7,779 nt of DNA, from the NCBI GenBank assembly GCA_002353885.1, contig DEKO01000208.1:13138-20916 (forward strand), read 5' to 3'. Below the pieces are notes generated by a model. The model was not told where the DNA came from and did not search any database. It worked only from the letters and a program-made list of their open reading frames with translations. Both the position numbers and the translations under genes were made by a program. Position 1 is the first letter of the stretch; every line of letters starts with the position of its first letter. This DNA is from Porphyromonadaceae bacterium UBA2720 (GTDB taxonomy: Bacteria > Bacteroidota > Bacteroidia > Bacteroidales > Muribaculaceae). Shown piece by piece: positions 5,700 to 7,779 of this stretch.

Positions 5700-5906
5700 A
5701 TGTGGCGGTGATGCGTTTTAATGATTGAGCTTATTCGAGTTGCGCACAATGCACAACCACGAAGTGCTCGCGACCGAACGGGAGAGAATAAAACACTGAA
5801 TACACTGAAGAATAGAATAAAAATTATTCTGTGCGTTCTGTGCATTCTGTGTGCAATTCTCATGTATCGGCTGAACTACTGCAACTACTGAACTACTTTA
5901 GAAAAT
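5700..5906. other. non-coding spacer with short repeats at the island edge
   Basis: I see no gene here. It contains two 9-base units ACACTGAAT/ACACTGAAG (5793-5810), a weak AT-rich hairpin (AGAATAA at 5814-5820 pairing with TTATTCT at 5824-5830), three 9-base units TTCTGTGNN (5827-5853), and three AACTACT units (5874-5880, 5883-5889, 5891-5897) just before the next gene. The first two repeat groups are roughly inverted to each other. Repeats of this TTCTGTG type are familiar from Bacteroidota intergenic regions. An ORF on the minus strand across this spacer has no recognisable product. Confidence 0.5.
5793..5853. repeat. imperfect inverted array of 9-base repeats
   Basis: Two ACACTGAAN units on the left face three TTCTGTGNN units on the right across the AT-rich hairpin at 5814-5830. 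The complement of TTCTGTGT is ACACAGAA, so the left and right groups are imperfect inverses and could fold into a long weak stem. The role is unknown. Confidence 0.5.
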
Positions 5907-6614
5907 ATGACCATTATGAACAAACGACTGATATTGATTGCCGTGATGGCATTGATGCTGGGCTTGAGCTGCTTGGCACAAGCGAAGATCAAACCCCGCA
6001 AGGTGGATTTCAAGCACGTCAAGGAGGTGATTGAGAATCCCGACAACATCTATTATTATCCGAAGCTGATGCGGCAGTTCCAGAGCGACGACACGACGAT
6101 GACGCTCGAGGCCTACCGCAACCTGTACTATGGCTACACGTTCCAGGAGGATTATAACCCCTTCCGCGAGAGTGTCTACAGCAACGTGGTCGAGCAGCTC
6201 TACTATAAGCAGCCGCACTCGCGCGCTGAGTGCGACTCAATCGAGAAGTATGCTCGCATGTCGCTCGACGACAACATCTTCGACATGAACCAGATGAAGT
6301 TTTTCATCTTCTCGCTCAAGGAGAAGAAGAAGTATAACCGTGCGGCGCTGCGGCAGTTCCGTCTGGACCGCTTGATTGCCACCATCATGTCGAGCGGCAA
6401 GGGCACTAAAGAGGAGCCCTGGGTGGTGATCACGCCCGAGCATGAGTATAACATCGTCAACTTTCTGGGCTACCGTGCCACCAATCACGAGGAGTTGGGC
6501 GATGGCATCGAGTATATCACCGTGGAACCAAAAGAGGGCAAGAGCACCAAGGGCTTCTACTTCGACGTGAGCCGCATGATGGAGGTCGCAGCCCTCAAGT
6601 TCCCGGATATGTAG
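5907..6614 (+). CDS. secreted DUF4919-family protein
   Basis: This encodes 235 residues; the start could also be the ATG at 5916, three codons downstream, which begins the signal peptide more tightly (MNKRLILIAVMALMLGL, likely cleavage after LAQA). The mature protein has features I associate with DUF4919, a family found in Bacteroidota and of unknown function. These are VDFKHVKEVIENPDNIYYYP near the N terminus, a TTMTLEAYRNLYYGYTFQ block at about residues 63-80, EDYNPF immediately after, and a C-terminal beta-rich part with NHEELGDGIEYITVEP and FYFDVSRMM. Its predicted location is the periplasm or outside the cell. It is GC-richer than the genes to its left and looks like resident chromosome rather than island. 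It stands alone: about 200 bases of spacer lie upstream and a large inverted repeat lies after its stop. Confidence 0.8.
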   Translation: MTIMNKRLILIAVMALMLGLSCLAQAKIKPRKVDFKHVKEVIENPDNIYYYPKLMRQFQSDDTTMTLEAYRNLYYGYTFQEDYNPFRESVYSNVVEQLYYKQPHSRAECDSIEKYARMSLDDNIFDMNQMKFFIFSLKEKKKYNRAALRQFRLDRLIATIMSSGKGTKEEPWVVITPEHEYNIVNFLGYRATNHEELGDGIEYITVEPKEGKSTKGFYFDVSRMMEVAALKFPDM

Positions 6615-6622
6615 AGTCCATT

Positions 6623-6700
6623 GTCCCCCTAACCCCCTAAAGGGGGAATAACAGAGTGGCTGTTACAGCAGCAGTTCCCCCTTTAGGGGGTTAGGGGGAC
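6623..6700. repeat. perfect 26-bp inverted repeat with nested hairpin, possible terminator
   Basis: The left arm 6623-6648 (GTCCCCCTAACCCCC...) is the exact reverse complement of the right arm 6675-6700. The 26-base loop itself contains TAACAG (6649-6654) and CTGTTA (6660-6665), a second small hairpin. Each arm also includes CCCCCTAAAGGGGG or its near palindrome. Elements with CCCCCTAA / TTAGGGGG arms recur between genes in many Bacteroidota genomes. It begins eight bases after the DUF4919 stop and ends 16 bases before the esterase start, so it could end transcription from the first gene or protect its mRNA. There is no U-tract typical of an intrinsic terminator. Confidence 0.85.
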
Positions 6701-6716
6701 AGAACTCGGAACTAAA

Positions 6717-7779
6717 ATGAAACACTCGATTACAACAACATTGTGCCTGCTGTGCGCCATCGTGGCGTGGGGCGGGCACATCATGATTGATGGGGCATAC
6801 ACTAGCCCCGATGATGGCGTCAGCATCTATCCCGGCACCACACGCACCTATCAAGTCTATGTCCCCGACCAGTATGACGGCAAGTCGCCGGCCTGTCTCT
6901 ATGTGGGGCTGGACGGCGTGCTGTGCAACGCCCCGGCGGTGATGGACAGCCTCATGGCTGCCGGCAAGATGCCTGTCACCATCGGCATTTTCCTCCAGCC
7001 GGGTGTCATCCGCGACGCGCATGGCGAGGTCATCCGCTACAACCGCAGCAACGAGTTTGACATGACCGACGCCACATTTGCCCGATTCCTTGATGAGCAA
7101 CTGTTGCCCCATGCCCTAGCCACCAGGGTGCCCGACGGGCGACAGCTGCGCATCTCGCCGCGCGGCGACGGCCACATGATCTTCGGGCTGAGCAGCGGCG
7201 GCATTGCCGCGTTCACCGCCGCCTGGCACCGGCCCGACCTGTTTGGGCGCGTGTTCAGCGGCGTGGGCACGTTTGTGGCCATGCGCGGCGGCAACGACCT
7301 ACAGGCTATCGTGCGCAAGCACGAGCCGCAGCCGTTGCGCATCTTCCTGCAAGACGGGTCGAACGATGCGTGGAACCCGCTTTTCGGGCACTGGTATGAA
7401 GGCAACCGCATGCTGGCCACGGCACTGGAGTTCGCGGGCTATGACTGCCGTTTCGACTGGAGCGATGGCGGTCACAACGTGCGGCGATCGACCGAGATTT
7501 TTGCCCAAGTGATGGAGTGGATGTGGCACGACTGGCCCCAGCCCATCCCAGTCGGCACCACCCACAACGACTTGCTCACAACGCTGCTCATCCCCGGCGA
7601 GGGGTGGCACAAGACCCCCGCAGACAGTACGGTTGTGTACCATAACGAGGTTATCTACAGTCCTGACAGTTCGTTATGTGTCTCCTGTGATGTTGATGAT
7701 GACCAATTTCTGGAACAGGCGGTGATGGTCGACGGCAAATGGACAGCCTATCAACGATTCTATTGGTTGCACAATTATA
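6717..7779 (+). CDS. secreted alpha/beta-hydrolase esterase (esterase D-like), 3' partial
   Basis: This frame is open from the ATG at 6717 to the window end, with 354 residues visible. It starts with a signal peptide (MKHSITTTLCLLCAIVAWGG). Residues about 40-270 fit the putative-esterase alpha/beta-hydrolase fold: TYQVYVPDQYDG, PACLYVGLDG, then the nucleophile elbow GLSSGG with Ser159 (codon 7191-7193), then IFLQDGSNDAWN carrying the likely acid (Asp213 or Asp217), and DGGHN with His253. Substrates of such secreted Bacteroidota esterases include acyl or feruloyl groups on plant polysaccharides, but nothing here fixes the substrate. Residues after about 285 (LLTTLLIPGEGWHKT) start a second segment. 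In many relatives an SMP-30/gluconolactonase-like beta-propeller follows at this point, but too little is visible to confirm it. The gene begins 16 bases after the inverted repeat, so it may have its own promoter, which I could not identify. Confidence 0.8.
   Translation, partial: MKHSITTTLCLLCAIVAWGGHIMIDGAYTSPDDGVSIYPGTTRTYQVYVPDQYDGKSPACLYVGLDGVLCNAPAVMDSLMAAGKMPVTIGIFLQPGVIRDAHGEVIRYNRSNEFDMTDATFARFLDEQLLPHALATRVPDGRQLRISPRGDGHMIFGLSSGGIAAFTAAWHRPDLFGRVFSGVGTFVAMRGGNDLQAIVRKHEPQPLRIFLQDGSNDAWNPLFGHWYEGNRMLATALEFAGYDCRFDWSDGGHNVRRSTEIFAQVMEWMWHDWPQPIPVGTTHNDLLTTLLIPGEGWHKTPADSTVVYHNEVIYSPDSSLCVSCDVDDDQFLEQAVMVDGKWTAYQRFYWLHNY

Noticed and set aside
5528..5863. Minus-strand 111-codon frame in the spacer
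   Set aside because: It runs through the short repeats and the rhs scrap, and the product is low-complexity with no known motif.
6675..6700. G-quadruplex in the TTTAGGGGGTTAGGGGG arm
   Set aside because: Only two G-runs are close together on the strand; the perfect inverted repeat explains the sequence better.
6663..7643. Several frames on both strands within 6663-7643
   Set aside because: They are shadows of the esterase frame, which is open to the window end and carries the Ser-Asp-His motifs.
1..7779. CRISPR array, insertion sequence, tRNA or rRNA
   Set aside because: There are no regularly spaced direct repeats of suitable length, no transposase frame, and no sequence recognisable as a structural RNA.

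Overview
The window looks like part of a Bacteroidota chromosome, most likely from the order Bacteroidales (Prevotella or Muribaculaceae-like). Supporting signs are Bacteroidota-style Rhs/YD-repeat sequence, a DUF4919-type secreted protein, a string of small lipoproteins with short signal peptides, genes without clear Shine-Dalgarno sites, and an intergenic CCCCCTAA / TTAGGGGG palindrome of a kind often seen in this phylum. All genes I accept lie on the + strand.

Bases 1-5699 are an accessory island built from polymorphic-toxin parts. It opens inside the 3' end of an rhs-type gene, whose toxin tip (52-513) resembles the Tae4 peptidoglycan amidase family. A secreted protein gene (522-1235), the likely immunity gene, follows 8 bases later. 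Next comes a second, displaced rhs 3' end (1249-2424). It keeps a short piece of Rhs core and the whole pretoxin region, lacks the hallmark end of the core and a good start codon, and carries an unrelated tip that I do not recognise. The last 51 bases of the pretoxin region are identical in the two genes (1-51 and 1900-1950), and similarity stops exactly where the tips begin. This is the layout expected of a main rhs gene with a downstream orphan tip cassette that can be swapped in by recombination.

After the orphan tip comes an AT-rich run of five lipoprotein genes. Two (2443-3072 and 4817-5506) form one related pair of alpha-helical, TPR-like proteins. Three (3178-3564, 3574-3981, 4302-4727) form a second family that resembles DUF3997. 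Inside the run lies a headless ORF (4012-4302) that reads like the C-terminal part of another toxin tip and overlaps the next lipoprotein gene by one base. The island ends with a small third rhs scrap (5538-5699). My reading is that these are accumulated toxin tips and immunity genes. Every proposed immunity protein carries a Sec or lipoprotein signal, which implies that the toxins act in the periplasm or envelope.

Bases 5700-5906 contain short 9-base repeats and no gene. From 5907 the sequence becomes GC-richer and ordinary: a secreted DUF4919 protein (5907-6614), a long perfect inverted repeat (6623-6700), and the 5' part of a secreted alpha/beta-hydrolase esterase (6717 to the window end). 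Composition follows the mosaic: bases 1501-1560 in the rhs scaffold have 50 of 60 G/C, whereas bases 3301-3360 in the lipoprotein run have 17 of 60.
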